Shown: positions 7,644 to 16,234 of the stretch, in pieces
Numbering within the stretch: the stretch's first letter is position 1
How the letters are laid out: every line of letters starts with the position of its first letter
Source: Solirubrobacterales bacterium
Lineage (GTDB): Bacteria > Actinomycetota > Thermoleophilia > Solirubrobacterales > 70-9
DNA: 64,000 bases
Reading direction: 5' to 3'
NCBI GenBank assembly: GCA_035573435.1
Contig: DATMZR010000006.1
Location: 205,357 to 269,356, forward strand
Position numbers and translations under genes: made by a program
Notes under the pieces: model-generated
The model's input: only the letters and a program-made list of their open reading frames with translations
Told to the model about the DNA's origin: nothing
Database searches by the model: none

Positions 7644-9644
7644 GTGCCTGATTTCCGGCTGAATCCCGCCTACACGGCGACCGCCGACCAGCCCGAGGCG
7701 ATCTCGAAGCTCGCGGAGGGCCTGGATGCGAACGAGCGGAATCTGACCCTGCTCGGGGCCACGGGCACCGGGAAGACGTTCACGATGGCCGGAGTGATCG
7801 AGCGCGTCCAGCGCCCGGCCCTGGTGATCGCCCACAACAAGACCCTGGCCGCGCAGCTCTGCAACGAGTTCCGCGAGTTCTTCGGCGAAAACGCGGTCGA
7901 GTACTTCGTCAGCTACTACGACTACTACCAGCCCGAGGCCTACGTGCCGGCGCAGGACCTCTACATCGAGAAGGACTCCTCGATCAACGACGAGATCGAT
8001 CGGTTGCGGCACTCGGCGACGGCGGCGCTGCTGGCCAGGCGCGACGTCGTGATCGTCGCCTCGGTCTCGTGCATCTACGGGATCGGGTCGCCAGAGCTCT
8101 ATCGCGAGCAGATGCAGCTGTTCAAGGTGGGGGAGTGGATCGAGCGGAATGAGCTCTTCCGAAAGCTGATCGGGATGCAGTACGGGCGCAACGACACCAA
8201 TCTCACCCGCGGCACCTTTCGCGTCAAGGGAGAGCTCCTTGAGGTTTTTCCCGCGTACGCCGAGACCGCTTACCGGATCGCGCTGTTCGGCGACGAGGTG
8301 GAGGGGATCCAGCACTTCGATCCGCTCACCGGCGAGGTGCTCGACGAGATCGACCACGTCGCCGTCTGGCCGGCTACCCACTACGTGACCACGGACGAGA
8401 CGATCGAGCGAGCGGTGACCGAGATCAAGCTGGAGATGGATGAGCGGGTGGGATGGCTCGAGGAGCGCGGCAAGCTGCTCGAGGCCCACCGGTTGCGTCA
8501 GCGCACGGAGTACGACGTCGAGCTGCTGAAGGAGCTCGGCTTCTGCCCGGGGATCGAGAACTACTCGCGGATCCTCGACGACCGCCCGCCCGGGAGCCCT
8601 CCGCACACCCTGATCGACTACTTCCCGGACGACTTCGTGGTGTTCGTCGACGAGTCGCACCAGACGATTCCCCAGCTGGGCGGCATGTATGAGGGAGACC
8701 GCTCCCGCAAGCAGACGCTCGTCGATCACGGCTTCCGCCTGCCCTCGGCGCTCGACAACCGGCCGCTGCGGTTCGAGGAGTTCCTCAGCCGGGTGGGGCA
8801 GATGGTGATGGTCTCGGCCACGCCGGGCGATTTCGAGCGCGGCTCGTCGGCGCGGATCGTGGAGCAGATCGTGCGTCCGACCGGAATCGTCGATCCCGAG
8901 GTGAGGGTGCGCGAGACCCGCAATCAGATCGACGACCTGATGAACGAGGTTCGCCGTCGGGCCGAGGCGGGGGAGAGGGCCCTGGTCACGACGCTCACCA
9001 AGAAGATGGCCGAGGACCTGACCGGCTATCTGCTCGAGCACGGCTTCCGGGTCCGGTACCTGCACTCGGAGATCGACACTCTCGAGCGAATCCAGATCGT
9101 TCGCGACCTGCGGCTCGGCGAGTACGACGTGCTCGTCGGCGTGAATCTGCTCCGCGAGGGCCTCGACCTGCCGGAGGTTTCTCTGGTGGCAATCCTCGAC
9201 GCGGACAAGGAGGGCTTCCTGAGGGGCGAGACCAGCCTGATCCAGACGATCGGGCGGGCGGCGCGCAACGTGCGGGGCACGGTGCTGATGTACGCGGACC
9301 GGGAGACGGAGGCGATGCGGACGGCGATCCGCGAGACCGACCGTCGCCGCGAGATCCAGCTCGCCTATAACCGAGAGCACGGGATCACGCCCGAGACGGT
9401 CCAGAAGGGCATCTCCGACATCACCGACTTCCTGGCCATGGAGTCGCGTGCGGCGCCGGCGCGCCGGCGCCGTGCCAGAGGCGATGGGGAGGCGATTCGC
9501 AGCCCCGCCGAGCTCGAGAAGCTGATCGTGGAGCTGGAGGAGGAGATGCTTGCCGCCGCCGAAGATCTGCGCTTCGAGGTGGCGGCCAGGATCCGCGACG
9601 AGCTCAAGGAGCTGCGCCGCGACCTCGAGGCGCTGCGGGCCTAG
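7644..9644 (+). CDS. uvrB: excinuclease ABC subunit B
   Basis: 666 residues, the usual UvrB length. UvrB is the damage-verifying helicase-like subunit of nucleotide excision repair, loaded by UvrA and recruiting UvrC. Walker A GATGTGKT is at residues 38-45. The beta-hairpin region [12 protein letters not shown] follows, then the DESHQ box, helicase motif [14 protein letters not shown] and QTIGRAARN. The C-terminal UVR coiled-coil ([20 protein letters not shown]) contacts UvrC. uvrA lies 3.7 kb downstream in the same direction; no uvrC is in the window. Confidence 0.98.
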   Translation: MPDFRLNPAYTATADQPEAISKLAEGLDANERNLTLLGATGTGKTFTMAGVIERVQRPALVIAHNKTLAAQLCNEFREFFGENAVEYFVSYYDYYQPEAYVPAQDLYIEKDSSINDEIDRLRHSATAALLARRDVVIVASVSCIYGIGSPELYREQMQLFKVGEWIERNELFRKLIGMQYGRNDTNLTRGTFRVKGELLEVFPAYAETAYRIALFGDEVEGIQHFDPLTGEVLDEIDHVAVWPATHYVTTDETIERAVTEIKLEMDERVGWLEERGKLLEAHRLRQRTEYDVELLKELGFCPGIENYSRILDDRPPGSPPHTLIDYFPDDFVVFVDESHQTIPQLGGMYEGDRSRKQTLVDHGFRLPSALDNRPLRFEEFLSRVGQMVMVSATPGDFERGSSARIVEQIVRPTGIVDPEVRVRETRNQIDDLMNEVRRRAEAGERALVTTLTKKMAEDLTGYLLEHGFRVRYLHSEIDTLERIQIVRDLRLGEYDVLVGVNLLREGLDLPEVSLVAILDADKEGFLRGETSLIQTIGRAARNVRGTVLMYADRETEAMRTAIRETDRRREIQLAYNREHGITPETVQKGISDITDFLAMESRAAPARRRRARGDGEAIRSPAELEKLIVELEEEMLAAAEDLRFEVAARIRDELKELRRDLEALRA

Positions 9645-9656
9645 CGGCGTAGCGCG

Positions 9657-9662
9657 TACGCT
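9657..9662 (+). promoter_or_regulatory. -10 hexamer TACGCT for the NYN-domain gene
   Basis: TACGCT ends 8 bases before the GTG at 9671, giving this gene its own promoter directly after uvrB. Confidence 0.45.
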
Positions 9663-9670
9663 GGCCTTCG

Positions 9671-10045
9671 GTGCGCTGGCTCGTCGACGGCATGAACGTG
9701 ATCGGGACGCGTCCCGATCAGTGGTGGAAGGACCGGCATGGAGCGATGGTCCGGCTCGTCGACCTGCTCGAGCGCTGGGTCGCCACGAGCGGCGAGGACG
9801 TGGTGGTGGTCTTCGAGCAGCCGCCGTCGCCGCCCATTTCGTCCACCGTGGTGGAGGTCGCGCATGCTCCACGGCCGCGTGCCGACTCCGCGGACGACGA
9901 GATCGTCCGCCGCCTCAGGGCGGATCCTGAGCCCGGCCAGGTTCGCGTGGCCACCTCGGACCGTTGGCTTGCCGATCGCGTGCGCGTCATCGGCGCCACG
10001 GTCGAGCCCGCCGAGTCGTTCCGGGCGCGGCTCGAGAGTGACTGA
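9671..10045 (+). CDS. NYN (PIN-like) domain protein, YacP-related
   Basis: 124 residues. The N-terminal MRWLVDGMNVIGTRPDQWW has the DGMN acidic motif of NYN/YacP domains. DSADDEIVRRL and VATSDRWLADRV supply further conserved acidic residues of the PIN-like fold. YacP relatives are metal-dependent RNases (Rae1 in Bacillus cleaves mRNA on the ribosome). Nuclease activity and substrate are inferred only from the family. Confidence 0.82.
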   Translation: MRWLVDGMNVIGTRPDQWWKDRHGAMVRLVDLLERWVATSGEDVVVVFEQPPSPPISSTVVEVAHAPRPRADSADDEIVRRLRADPEPGQVRVATSDRWLADRVRVIGATVEPAESFRARLESD

Positions 10046-10062
10046 TCCGCTGGCCAAGCAGA

Positions 10063-10068
10063 TATCGT
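10063..10068 (+). promoter_or_regulatory. -10 hexamer TATCGT for the triple-repeat secreted protein
   Basis: TATCGT ends 6 bases before the ATG at 10075; leaderless start predicted. Confidence 0.5.
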
Positions 10069-10074
10069 GCGCGC

Positions 10075-10863
10075 ATGACTACGAGGAGATTCTGGGCGGC
10101 GCTCATAGGGGCCGCCACCGCGTTGCTGCTCACCGCTCCTGGCGCCTCCGCCCTGACCACGGTCAGCGCGACGGGGGCCGACCGGGGGGACGGCGTCTAC
10201 GTTGGCAAGGCGCGATGTCCGGGCGACAAGCGGGTGGTCTCCGGCGGCTTCACGATGCCCGACGAGTCCGAGGCGGTCGTCAACAAGGCGAAGGGCAAGC
10301 GCTCCTGGATCGTGAAGGGCCAGGACACGTCGGGCCCGCTCGAGGTGTTCGCCTACTGCTCCGGCAGGCTCGAGCCATCCACGGCTTCGGACAGGTCGGG
10401 GTTCTCTCAGAGCAACGACCGGGGCAAGGCAAACGCCCGCTGCGGCCACGGCAAGACGGCGGTGTCCGGCGGCTGGAAGTTCGACGACCTCTCGGGCAAC
10501 CAACCGGTCTTCAAGAGCTTTGGCAGGGGCGGCAGGAGCTGGCGGGTCCACGCCTTCAGCGATGAATCGGAAAGGATCACGGCCTACGCCTACTGCCTGC
10601 GGCGCGACGTCAAGACGCGCTCGAAGAGGGGCGACCCGATTCCAGACGAGGGCGCGGACAGCACCCGGGTGAAGTGTCATCGCGGTGACCAGTTGCTGAG
10701 TGGCGGCTTCAACACCAAGCCGAAGTCCGACTTCTCCAACGACGACGGACCCGACTTCTTCTACTCGAAGTCGTCTCGAGTCGGCAAGCGGGGCTGGCGG
10801 GCGGCAGCGCACAACTACAGCTCCGTCAGCGGGAGGACGACCGTCACGGCGATCTGCGTCTAG
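10075..10863 (+). CDS. secreted protein made of three Cys-SGG repeats, unknown function
   Basis: 262 residues. Residues 1-26 are a signal peptide (LLLTAPGASA). The mature part holds three diverged copies of a 50-70 residue unit that begins with Cys, continues with SGG plus an aromatic, has a Trp strand in the middle and ends in Cys: ARCPGDKRVVSGGF...EVFAYC, ARCGHGKTAVSGGW...TAYAYC and VKCHRGDQLLSGGF...VTAIC. The paired Cys residues suggest one disulfide per unit outside the cell. I do not recognise a named domain. A GC-rich hairpin follows the stop directly. Confidence 0.75.
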   Translation: MTTRRFWAALIGAATALLLTAPGASALTTVSATGADRGDGVYVGKARCPGDKRVVSGGFTMPDESEAVVNKAKGKRSWIVKGQDTSGPLEVFAYCSGRLEPSTASDRSGFSQSNDRGKANARCGHGKTAVSGGWKFDDLSGNQPVFKSFGRGGRSWRVHAFSDESERITAYAYCLRRDVKTRSKRGDPIPDEGADSTRVKCHRGDQLLSGGFNTKPKSDFSNDDGPDFFYSKSSRVGKRGWRAAAHNYSSVSGRTTVTAICV

Positions 10864-10866
10864 CAG

Positions 10867-10893
10867 CGGGGCCCCGCGCTGCGCGGGACCCCG
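10867..10893 (+). terminator. GC-rich hairpin after the triple-repeat gene
   Basis: Two 13-base arms, CGGGGCCCCGCGC and GCGCGGGACCCCG, flank a single central T, with one C-A mismatch. It starts 4 bases after the stop codon. There is no U-tract, so efficient intrinsic termination is uncertain. Confidence 0.5.
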
Positions 10894-10945
10894 AGCGCCG
10901 CTTCCTCGCGCGCAGGATGGCCGTGCTCGGATCGGCGGTGATCAG

Positions 10946-11365
10946 GTGAGCCGGGCGCGGATCGAGGTGACGCCGGTGGGCACGGTCGAGTCTTCGCTGA
11001 AGGATCCCGCGCTGGCGCCGAAGCAAGGCGACGAGGGGGCACCCGAGGCTTGGCTGGTGTTCGACCCCACGGTGGCCGAGGCCCTGGACGGCATCCGCGT
11101 GGGGGATGACGTCATCGTTCTCACCTGGCTGGATCGCGCGCGTCGCGACGTCCTGCGAGTGCATCCGCGCGGCGATGCGTCGAGGCCGGAGCTGGGCGTG
11201 TTCAGCACCCGCTCCCAGCACCGACCGAATCCGATCGGGCTGCACCGGGTAGAGGTGGCCTCAATCGAGGGCGACAGAGTCCGTGTGCGCGGCCTCGAAG
11301 CGGTGGATGGGACGCCGATCATCGACGTGAAGCCGGTGCTCACGACCGACATCGGGGAGCGCTGA
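10946..11365 (+). CDS. trmO: tRNA (N6-threonylcarbamoyl-A37) methyltransferase TrmO family
   Basis: 139 residues from the GTG at 10946. This is the TsaA/UPF0066 beta-barrel family (TrmO), which uses S-adenosylmethionine to methylate t6A37 to m6t6A37. Seen: IEVTPVGTVESSLKDP at the N-terminus, then FSTRSQHRPNPIGLHRVEV, the family signature (RSPxRPNPIG), and GTPIIDVKP. A 10-codon frame, MAVLGSAVIR from 10917, ends in a TGA that overlaps this GTG (GTGA). The tsaE, tsaB and tsaD genes that make t6A are at 35-38 kb in this window. Confidence 0.9.
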   Translation: MSRARIEVTPVGTVESSLKDPALAPKQGDEGAPEAWLVFDPTVAEALDGIRVGDDVIVLTWLDRARRDVLRVHPRGDASRPELGVFSTRSQHRPNPIGLHRVEVASIEGDRVRVRGLEAVDGTPIIDVKPVLTTDIGER

Positions 11366-11405
11366 GCCCGAGCGGCTCCGATGAGTTTCTCCCCATCGAC
11401 GGGTC

Positions 11406-11433
11406 TATAGGGTGACCGCGGCCCGAAGGAGGA
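11406..11433 (+). promoter_or_regulatory. -10 candidate TATAGG and strong ribosome binding site of the DUF899 gene
   Basis: TATAGG at 11406-11411 is followed by AAGGAGGA at 11426-11433, 6 bases before the ATG at 11440. This is one of the few genes here with a normal Shine-Dalgarno leader. Confidence 0.45.
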
Positions 11434-11439
11434 GCGAAC

Positions 11440-12186
11440 ATGCCCGAGCACAGGATCGGAACGCGCGAGGAATATCAGGCGGCCCGACAGGAGCTGCTGA
11501 AGGCCGAGAACGAGCACGCGGAGGCCAGCGAGGCGCTGGCGAAGCAGCGGCAGGAGCTCCCCTGGGTGCCGGTGGAGAAGGAATACACGTTCGAGACGGA
11601 CGCGGGGAGCAAGACGCTCGCCGAGCTGTTCGACGGACGCTCGCAGCTGCTCGCCTACAACATCATGTTCGGCCCGGACTACAGCGCCGGGGCCTGTCCT
11701 GGCTGCTCAAACCTGGGGGACCACCTCGGCGCCGCCGTGGTCCACCTCAATCACCGTGACGTCACCCTGCTCGGCTTCTCCCGTGCGCCGATCGACAGGC
11801 TTCAGGCGTACAGGGAGCGCATGGGCTGGCAGTTCCCGTATGTGTCGACGTACGGGAGCGACTTCCCGTTCGATTTCGGTTTGGCGCTCACCGAGGAGCA
11901 GATGGGGGAGATCGACGAGGTGCAGGAGATGATCGACCAGCCCCCCGATTGGCTCCAGGAATGGGCCGTGCAGGTGGGGACCGACCTCGAGCACGGCCTC
12001 GCCGAGGGGCCGGGCTGGATCGCGTTCGCGCTCGAGGACGGCGTCGTCTACCACACGTACACGAGGATGGCGCCCGATCGTGACTTCGTGGTGCCCTACT
12101 ACCTCCAGCTCCTCGACCGGACGCCGAAGGGACGCCGGGATGGGTTCCGAGCCTGGCGCCACGACGAGTACCCGGACGCTGCCTAG
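11440..12186 (+). CDS. DUF899 thioredoxin-fold protein
   Basis: 248 residues. The N-terminal LLKAENEHAEASEALAKQRQ followed by LPWVPVEKEYTFE, the LFDGRSQLLAYNIMFGPDY segment, and the CPGCS motif are typical of DUF899, a thioredoxin-like family of unknown substrate. Later, SDFPFDFGL and VYHTYTR match the family core. It has a strong ribosome binding site and no operon partner. A redox role is suggested by the CxxC but is unproven. Confidence 0.88.
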   Translation: MPEHRIGTREEYQAARQELLKAENEHAEASEALAKQRQELPWVPVEKEYTFETDAGSKTLAELFDGRSQLLAYNIMFGPDYSAGACPGCSNLGDHLGAAVVHLNHRDVTLLGFSRAPIDRLQAYRERMGWQFPYVSTYGSDFPFDFGLALTEEQMGEIDEVQEMIDQPPDWLQEWAVQVGTDLEHGLAEGPGWIAFALEDGVVYHTYTRMAPDRDFVVPYYLQLLDRTPKGRRDGFRAWRHDEYPDAA

Positions 12187-12238
12187 TCACGAGCAGCGAA
12201 GCTGGTCGTCTCCTGCCACGCAGGTGATGGCCGCGGGG

Positions 12239-12244
12239 TACCCT
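12239..12244 (+). promoter_or_regulatory. -10 hexamer TACCCT for the coiled-coil gene
   Basis: TACCCT ends 10 bases before the ATG at 12255, slightly farther than in most genes here. Confidence 0.4.
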
Positions 12245-12254
12245 CAAGACGGCC

Positions 12255-12731
12255 ATGGACGCCGAGCAGCTAATCAAGGACACGAGCGAGGCGGTGCGCT
12301 CCGCATTGGAGTCGGCGCAGCGCCGGGCTGACGAGATCGTGCGCGAGGCCGAGGCCGAAGCGCAACGAATTCGCGCTGAGGCCGAGGCGGAGGCGCGGGA
12401 GCGACTCGACCAGGTCCGGCAGGCTCTGGAGCGGCTCGAGGCGGGGCTGGGAGCGGGATCCACTCCCCAGCAGCCGAGCACCGAGGTCAGGGAGGCGCCT
12501 GCAGAGCCGCCCCCGGAGCCCCCGGAGCCGGTAGCCGACGCCCCCGAGCCCGAGGCGGCGTCCGCGGCGTCAAACGCCGGCGACGACGCAGGGGCAGCGC
12601 GCCTCGTGGCGATGAAGCTGGCCCTCGACGGGACCTCGCGCGACGAGGCCCGGAAGCAGCTCGCCGCGGACTACCGCATCGACGACCTCGACTCGCTCCT
12701 CGATGACGTCTACGCGAAGGCGGGCAGGTAG
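12255..12731 (+). CDS. coiled-coil protein with Pro/Glu linker and small C-terminal helical domain
   Basis: 158 residues, soluble. Residues about 1-65 form a strongly charged coiled coil (RADEIVREAEAEAQRIRAEA) resembling DivIVA or ATP-synthase b-type helices. Residues 70-110 are a Pro/Glu/Ala linker. The last 45 residues (AARLVAMKLALDGTSRDEAR, then LDSLLDDVYAK) look like a compact helical module. I do not assign a function. A structural or cell-envelope scaffold role is possible by analogy only. Confidence 0.65.
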   Translation: MDAEQLIKDTSEAVRSALESAQRRADEIVREAEAEAQRIRAEAEAEARERLDQVRQALERLEAGLGAGSTPQQPSTEVREAPAEPPPEPPEPVADAPEPEAASAASNAGDDAGAARLVAMKLALDGTSRDEARKQLAADYRIDDLDSLLDDVYAKAGR

Positions 12732-12737
12732 GGGGTC

Positions 12738-13184
12738 CTAGCCGGGCCGCTTGAAGCTGCCGGCAGCGCCTCCCTGGCGTGCGCCGGCGCAGTACTCCTC
12801 CATGTCCTGGGTCCAGAACTCGACCACGTTGCCGTCAGGATCGGTTATGTAAATCGCCCTGTCGGCGCCGAGCTGGATTGGTCCCTCGACCTCGACGCCG
12901 TCGGCGCGCAGGCGCTCGAGCAGGGGGTCGAGCTCGTCGCGGGGGAGCTGGAACGCGAAGTGTACGTGGGCGCCCCCGCGTCCGCCGGCAAGCCCAACCT
13001 GCGGGGTCCAGAGGCCAAGCCGGGCGCTGGAGCCGATCAGGTACCAGCGGCGATCGTCGCGTCCCTCCCCGTAGCGCGTCTCCTCGAAGCCGAGCAGATC
13101 CCGGTAGAAGTGGCGGGCAGCGTCGAGATCGGAGACCTCCAGCACGAGCTCGGAGATTCCGCTCACAGGGGGCGGTTGCGGCAC
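12738..13184 (-). CDS. VOC-family (glyoxalase/dioxygenase-like) protein
   Basis: 148 residues. One vicinal-oxygen-chelate module pair: ISELVLEVSDLDAARHFYRD and LLGFEE at the start, AHVHFAFQLP in the middle, and IYITDPDGNVVEFWTQD at the end, which supplies the typical metal-binding Glu. Such proteins are metal-dependent lyases, dioxygenases or resistance proteins; the substrate cannot be told. The GTG start at 13184 has TAGGCT 6 bases upstream. Divergent from uvrA, with the LexA-type box between them. Confidence 0.85.
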   Translation of the reverse strand: MPQPPPVSGISELVLEVSDLDAARHFYRDLLGFEETRYGEGRDDRRWYLIGSSARLGLWTPQVGLAGGRGGAHVHFAFQLPRDELDPLLERLRADGVEVEGPIQLGADRAIYITDPDGNVVEFWTQDMEEYCAGARQGGAAGSFKRPG

Positions 13185-13190
13185 TCGCTG

Positions 13191-13196
13191 AGCCTA
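13191..13196 (-). promoter_or_regulatory. -10 hexamer TAGGCT for the VOC gene
   Basis: On the minus strand TAGGCT ends 6 bases before the GTG at 13184. Confidence 0.5.
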
Positions 13197-13230
13197 CCCT
13201 CGCTCTCACACGGACCACGCCCGGCAGACG

Positions 13231-13244
13231 GGAACGCCCGTTCG
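13231..13244 (+). promoter_or_regulatory. LexA-type (SOS) operator upstream of uvrA
   Basis: GGAACGCCCGTTCG contains the inverted repeat GAAC-N4-GTTC, matching the Gram-positive/actinobacterial SOS box CGAAC-N4-GTTCG at all but the first base. It lies 6 bases upstream of the -10 hexamer TAGAAT, that is, across the spacer and -35 region, where a repressor would block RNA polymerase. uvrA is a classical LexA target. No lexA gene is in the window. Confidence 0.7.
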
Positions 13245-13250
13245 CCCCCG

Positions 13251-13256
13251 TAGAAT
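13251..13256 (+). promoter_or_regulatory. -10 hexamer TAGAAT for the uvrA transcript
   Basis: TAGAAT ends 7 bases before the ATG at 13264. That ATG opens a 21-codon frame, not uvrA itself. Confidence 0.6.
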
Positions 13257-13263
13257 CGAATAG

Positions 13264-13329
13264 ATGTCATTCGCGGAGCGTTCAGCGACGCGTCAGGCTG
13301 GTCAGGCGGCGAAGCCGCCGCAATGGTGA
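13264..13329 (+). CDS. predicted 21-residue leaderless leader peptide overlapping the uvrA start
   Basis: The ATG is placed 7 bases after TAGAAT, as at leaderless genes in this window. The peptide begins [10 protein letters not shown] and ends KPPQW. Its TGA (13327-13329) overlaps the third codon ATG of uvrA as TGATG. A perfect 6-bp hairpin, GGCGGC-GAA-GCCGCC (13305-13319), lies inside it just before uvrA and could hide the uvrA start unless ribosomes translate the leader. Coding is a prediction from position only; the peptide resembles nothing I know. Confidence 0.45.
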   Translation: MSFAERSATRQAGQAAKPPQW

Positions 13330-16220
13330 TGCCTGTCTCCGATCGCATCACGATCTCCGGCGCCCGAGCGCACAACCTCAAGGGCATCGATCTGGAGTTG
13401 CCGCGCGACGCGCTGATCGTGATCACCGGGCTCTCGGGCTCGGGCAAGTCGAGCCTCGCCTTCGACACGATCTACGCCGAGGGGCAGCGACGCTATGTGG
13501 AGTCGCTGTCCGCTTACGCACGCCAGTTCCTGGGCCAGATGGAGAAGCCCGATGTGGACTCGATCGAGGGCCTCAGCCCGGCGATCTCGATCGATCAGAA
13601 AACGACTTCGCGCAACCCGCGCTCCACGGTCGGGACGGTGACGGAGATCTACGACTACCTCCGCCTCCTCTGGGCAAGGATCGGAAAGCCCCACTGCTAC
13701 AGCTGCGGCGCCCCGATCTCGGGTCAGTCGCTGGAGCAGATCACCGACCGCGTTCTCACCCTGGCCGAGGGGTCGCGGTTCATGGTCATGGCGCCGGTGG
13801 TCCGCGGGCGCAAGGGCGAGTACGGGCGGCTCTTGAACGAGATGCGCGCCCAGGGCTACGCGCGAGCGCGGATCGACGGCGAGCTTCGCCGCCTCGACGA
13901 GCCGATCGAGCTCGACAAGAAGTTCAAGCACGACATCTCGGTCGTGGTGGACCGTCTGGTGATGAAGGAAGGGGTGCGGAAGCGCCTCTCGGAGTCGGTC
14001 GAGGCTGCCTCGCAGCTCGCCGACGGCTTGGTGGAGGTCGAGACGATGCCTGATGGCGCCGAGCCCGAGATGATGCTTTTCTCGGAGCGCTTCGCCTGCC
14101 TCGAGTGCGGCACCTCGATGCCCGAGCTCGAGCCGCGGATCTTCTCCTTCAACTCACCCCACGGCTGTTGTCAGCGTTGCCACGGGCTTGGTTTCCAACG
14201 GGTCATCGACCCCGAGCTGATCGTCCCCGACCCGACGCTCTCGATCTCGGAGGGCGCTCTGGATCCGTGGACCAAGGCGGCCTCCGTGTACCACCGGCGG
14301 CTGCTGGAGGCGGTGGCGGAGACGAACGGGATCGACATCGACATCCCGTGGCGGGACCTGGCCGAAAGCGATCGCGAGCTGCTCCTGGACGGCACCGGTG
14401 ACGAGCGGCACACGGTCTCCTATCGCAACCGCTTTGGCCGCCGCCGCACCTACACGGTGCGGTTCGACGGCATGCTGTCCAGCCTCGAGCGGCGCTACGA
14501 GAACACGGATTCCGAGAACACCCGGGACCGCATCGAGGGGCTGATGGCGCTCCAGCCCTGCCCGGCCTGCGGCGGGGCGCGCCTGCGGCCGGAGAGCCTC
14601 GCGGTGACGGTGGGCGGGCTCAACATCTACGAGTACACGCGGTTCAGCGCTCGTGCCGCCTTCGAGTGGATCCAGGCGCTGGAGCTGACGGACACCGAGC
14701 GAGCGATCGCGCGCCTGGTGGTGCGCGAGATCGCCGAGCGCCTGCGATTCCTGGACAGCGTCGGAATCGGTTACCTGTCGCTGGAGCGCGCGGCCGCCAC
14801 GCTCTCGGGCGGCGAGGCGCAGCGGATCCGGCTCGCCACCCAGATCGGCTCCTCGCTGGTGGGCGTTCTCTACATCCTCGATGAGCCCTCGATCGGCCTT
14901 CATCAGCGAGACAACGCCAAGCTGATCGACACGCTGCGGCGGCTGCGCGATCTGGGCAACACCGTGATCGTGGTCGAGCACGACGAGGGCACGATTCGCG
15001 CCGCAGACCACGTCGTCGACCTCGGCCCCGGAGCCGGCGAGCATGGGGGTGAGCTGGTCGCCCAGGGAACGCCCGCCCAGGTCGCCGGCCGGGCAGCCTC
15101 CCTCACGGGGCGCTACCTGACCGGCAGGCTCAGCATCCCTGTCCCGGAGCTCCGCCGGAGCCCCAGTGGCGAGCTGCTGGTTCGGGGCGCGCGTCAGCAC
15201 AACCTCAAGGACGCCGACGTCAGCGTGCCGCTCGGCGTCCTCTGCTGCGTCACCGGGGTCTCGGGATCCGGGAAGTCGACGCTCGTCAACGAGATCCTCT
15301 ATCGGGCGGTGGCCAACCGCCTGCATCGCGCGCGGCTGCGCCCCGGCGCCCACGACCGAATCGAGGGCCTGGACCAGATCGACAAGATCATCAGCATCGA
15401 CCAGTCGCCGATCGGCCGCACCCCGCGCTCCAATCCGGCCACCTACACCGGGGTCTTCGATCACATTCGTGACCTCTTCTCGCGCACCAAGGAGGCGCGG
15501 GTGCGCGGCTACAAGCCCGGGCGTTTCAGCTTCAACGTCAAGGGCGGGCGCTGCGAGGTGTGCCGCGGCGACGGCCAGATCAAGATCGAGATGCACTTCC
15601 TGCCGGACGTCTATGTCCCCTGCGAGCAGTGCCACGGTCGCCGGTACAACCGCGAGACGCTCGAGGTCAGGTTCAAGGGCAAGTCGATCGCCGACGTGCT
15701 CGAGATGTCCGTGGAGGAGGGGGTGGAGTTCTTCGCCCACATCCCGAAGATCAAGCGACGCCTACAGACCCTCCACGACGTGGGGCTGGACTACATCCGC
15801 CTCGGCCAACCGGCGACAACCCTTTCCGGTGGGGAGGCGCAGCGCATCAAGCTGGCCACCGAGCTGTCGAAGGTGGCCACGGGCGACACCCTGTACATCC
15901 TCGACGAGCCGACCACCGGTCTCCACTTCGCCGACGTGCAGCGCCTGCTCGAGGTGCTCGGGCGGCTGGTCGAGGCGGGCAACACCGTGGTCGTGATCGA
16001 GCACAACCTCGACGTCATCAAATCCGCCGACCGGATCATCGACCTGGGGCCGGAGGGCGGTGAGGCCGGGGGAGAGGTGGTGGCCACCGGCACTCCCGAG
16101 GAGATCGCAGCAAGCGCCGCCTCCTATACCGGTCAGTTCCTGCGCGACCTTGTGGAGCCGGCCGCGCGTCCCGCGCGTCGCCGGCCTGCTCGGCGACGCC
16201 GCGAGCCGGTCGCGGCGTAG
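13323..16220 (+). CDS. uvrA: excinuclease ABC subunit A
   Basis: 965 residues. UvrA is the damage-sensing ABC-type ATPase dimer of nucleotide excision repair. Two ATPase modules are visible: Walker [10 protein letters not shown] near residue 38 and GVSGSGKST near residue 647, and two LSGGEAQRI signatures (near bases 14802 and 15825). Zinc-finger cysteines occur in CYSCGAP, CLECG...[22 protein letters not shown] and CEQCHG. The protein begins ATG GTG ATG, so 13323 or 13329 may be the start. 13329 overlaps the stop of the leader frame. The basic C-terminal tail [13 protein letters not shown] is unusual but not unique. Confidence 0.97.
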   Translation: MVMPVSDRITISGARAHNLKGIDLELPRDALIVITGLSGSGKSSLAFDTIYAEGQRRYVESLSAYARQFLGQMEKPDVDSIEGLSPAISIDQKTTSRNPRSTVGTVTEIYDYLRLLWARIGKPHCYSCGAPISGQSLEQITDRVLTLAEGSRFMVMAPVVRGRKGEYGRLLNEMRAQGYARARIDGELRRLDEPIELDKKFKHDISVVVDRLVMKEGVRKRLSESVEAASQLADGLVEVETMPDGAEPEMMLFSERFACLECGTSMPELEPRIFSFNSPHGCCQRCHGLGFQRVIDPELIVPDPTLSISEGALDPWTKAASVYHRRLLEAVAETNGIDIDIPWRDLAESDRELLLDGTGDERHTVSYRNRFGRRRTYTVRFDGMLSSLERRYENTDSENTRDRIEGLMALQPCPACGGARLRPESLAVTVGGLNIYEYTRFSARAAFEWIQALELTDTERAIARLVVREIAERLRFLDSVGIGYLSLERAAATLSGGEAQRIRLATQIGSSLVGVLYILDEPSIGLHQRDNAKLIDTLRRLRDLGNTVIVVEHDEGTIRAADHVVDLGPGAGEHGGELVAQGTPAQVAGRAASLTGRYLTGRLSIPVPELRRSPSGELLVRGARQHNLKDADVSVPLGVLCCVTGVSGSGKSTLVNEILYRAVANRLHRARLRPGAHDRIEGLDQIDKIISIDQSPIGRTPRSNPATYTGVFDHIRDLFSRTKEARVRGYKPGRFSFNVKGGRCEVCRGDGQIKIEMHFLPDVYVPCEQCHGRRYNRETLEVRFKGKSIADVLEMSVEEGVEFFAHIPKIKRRLQTLHDVGLDYIRLGQPATTLSGGEAQRIKLATELSKVATGDTLYILDEPTTGLHFADVQRLLEVLGRLVEAGNTVVVIEHNLDVIKSADRIIDLGPEGGEAGGEVVATGTPEEIAASAASYTGQFLRDLVEPAARPARRRPARRRREPVAA

Positions 16221-16223
16221 GCT
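16218..16223 (+). promoter_or_regulatory. -10 hexamer TAGGCT for the crotonase gene
   Basis: TAGGCT begins on the uvrA stop codon and ends 11 bases before the ATG at 16235, which would leave a leader of only a few bases. Confidence 0.35.
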
Positions 16224-16234
16224 GCTGGGCCCCG

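Noticed and set aside
7386..9872. Very long open frame opposite uvrB, and similar ones opposite uvrA (14154-15740), tkt (26972-28561), and the PhoD and copper-protein genes (57970-61117)
   Set aside because: They are the reverse frames of highly conserved genes. Their translations are rich in Arg, His and Leu with no domain, which is normal in high-GC DNA.
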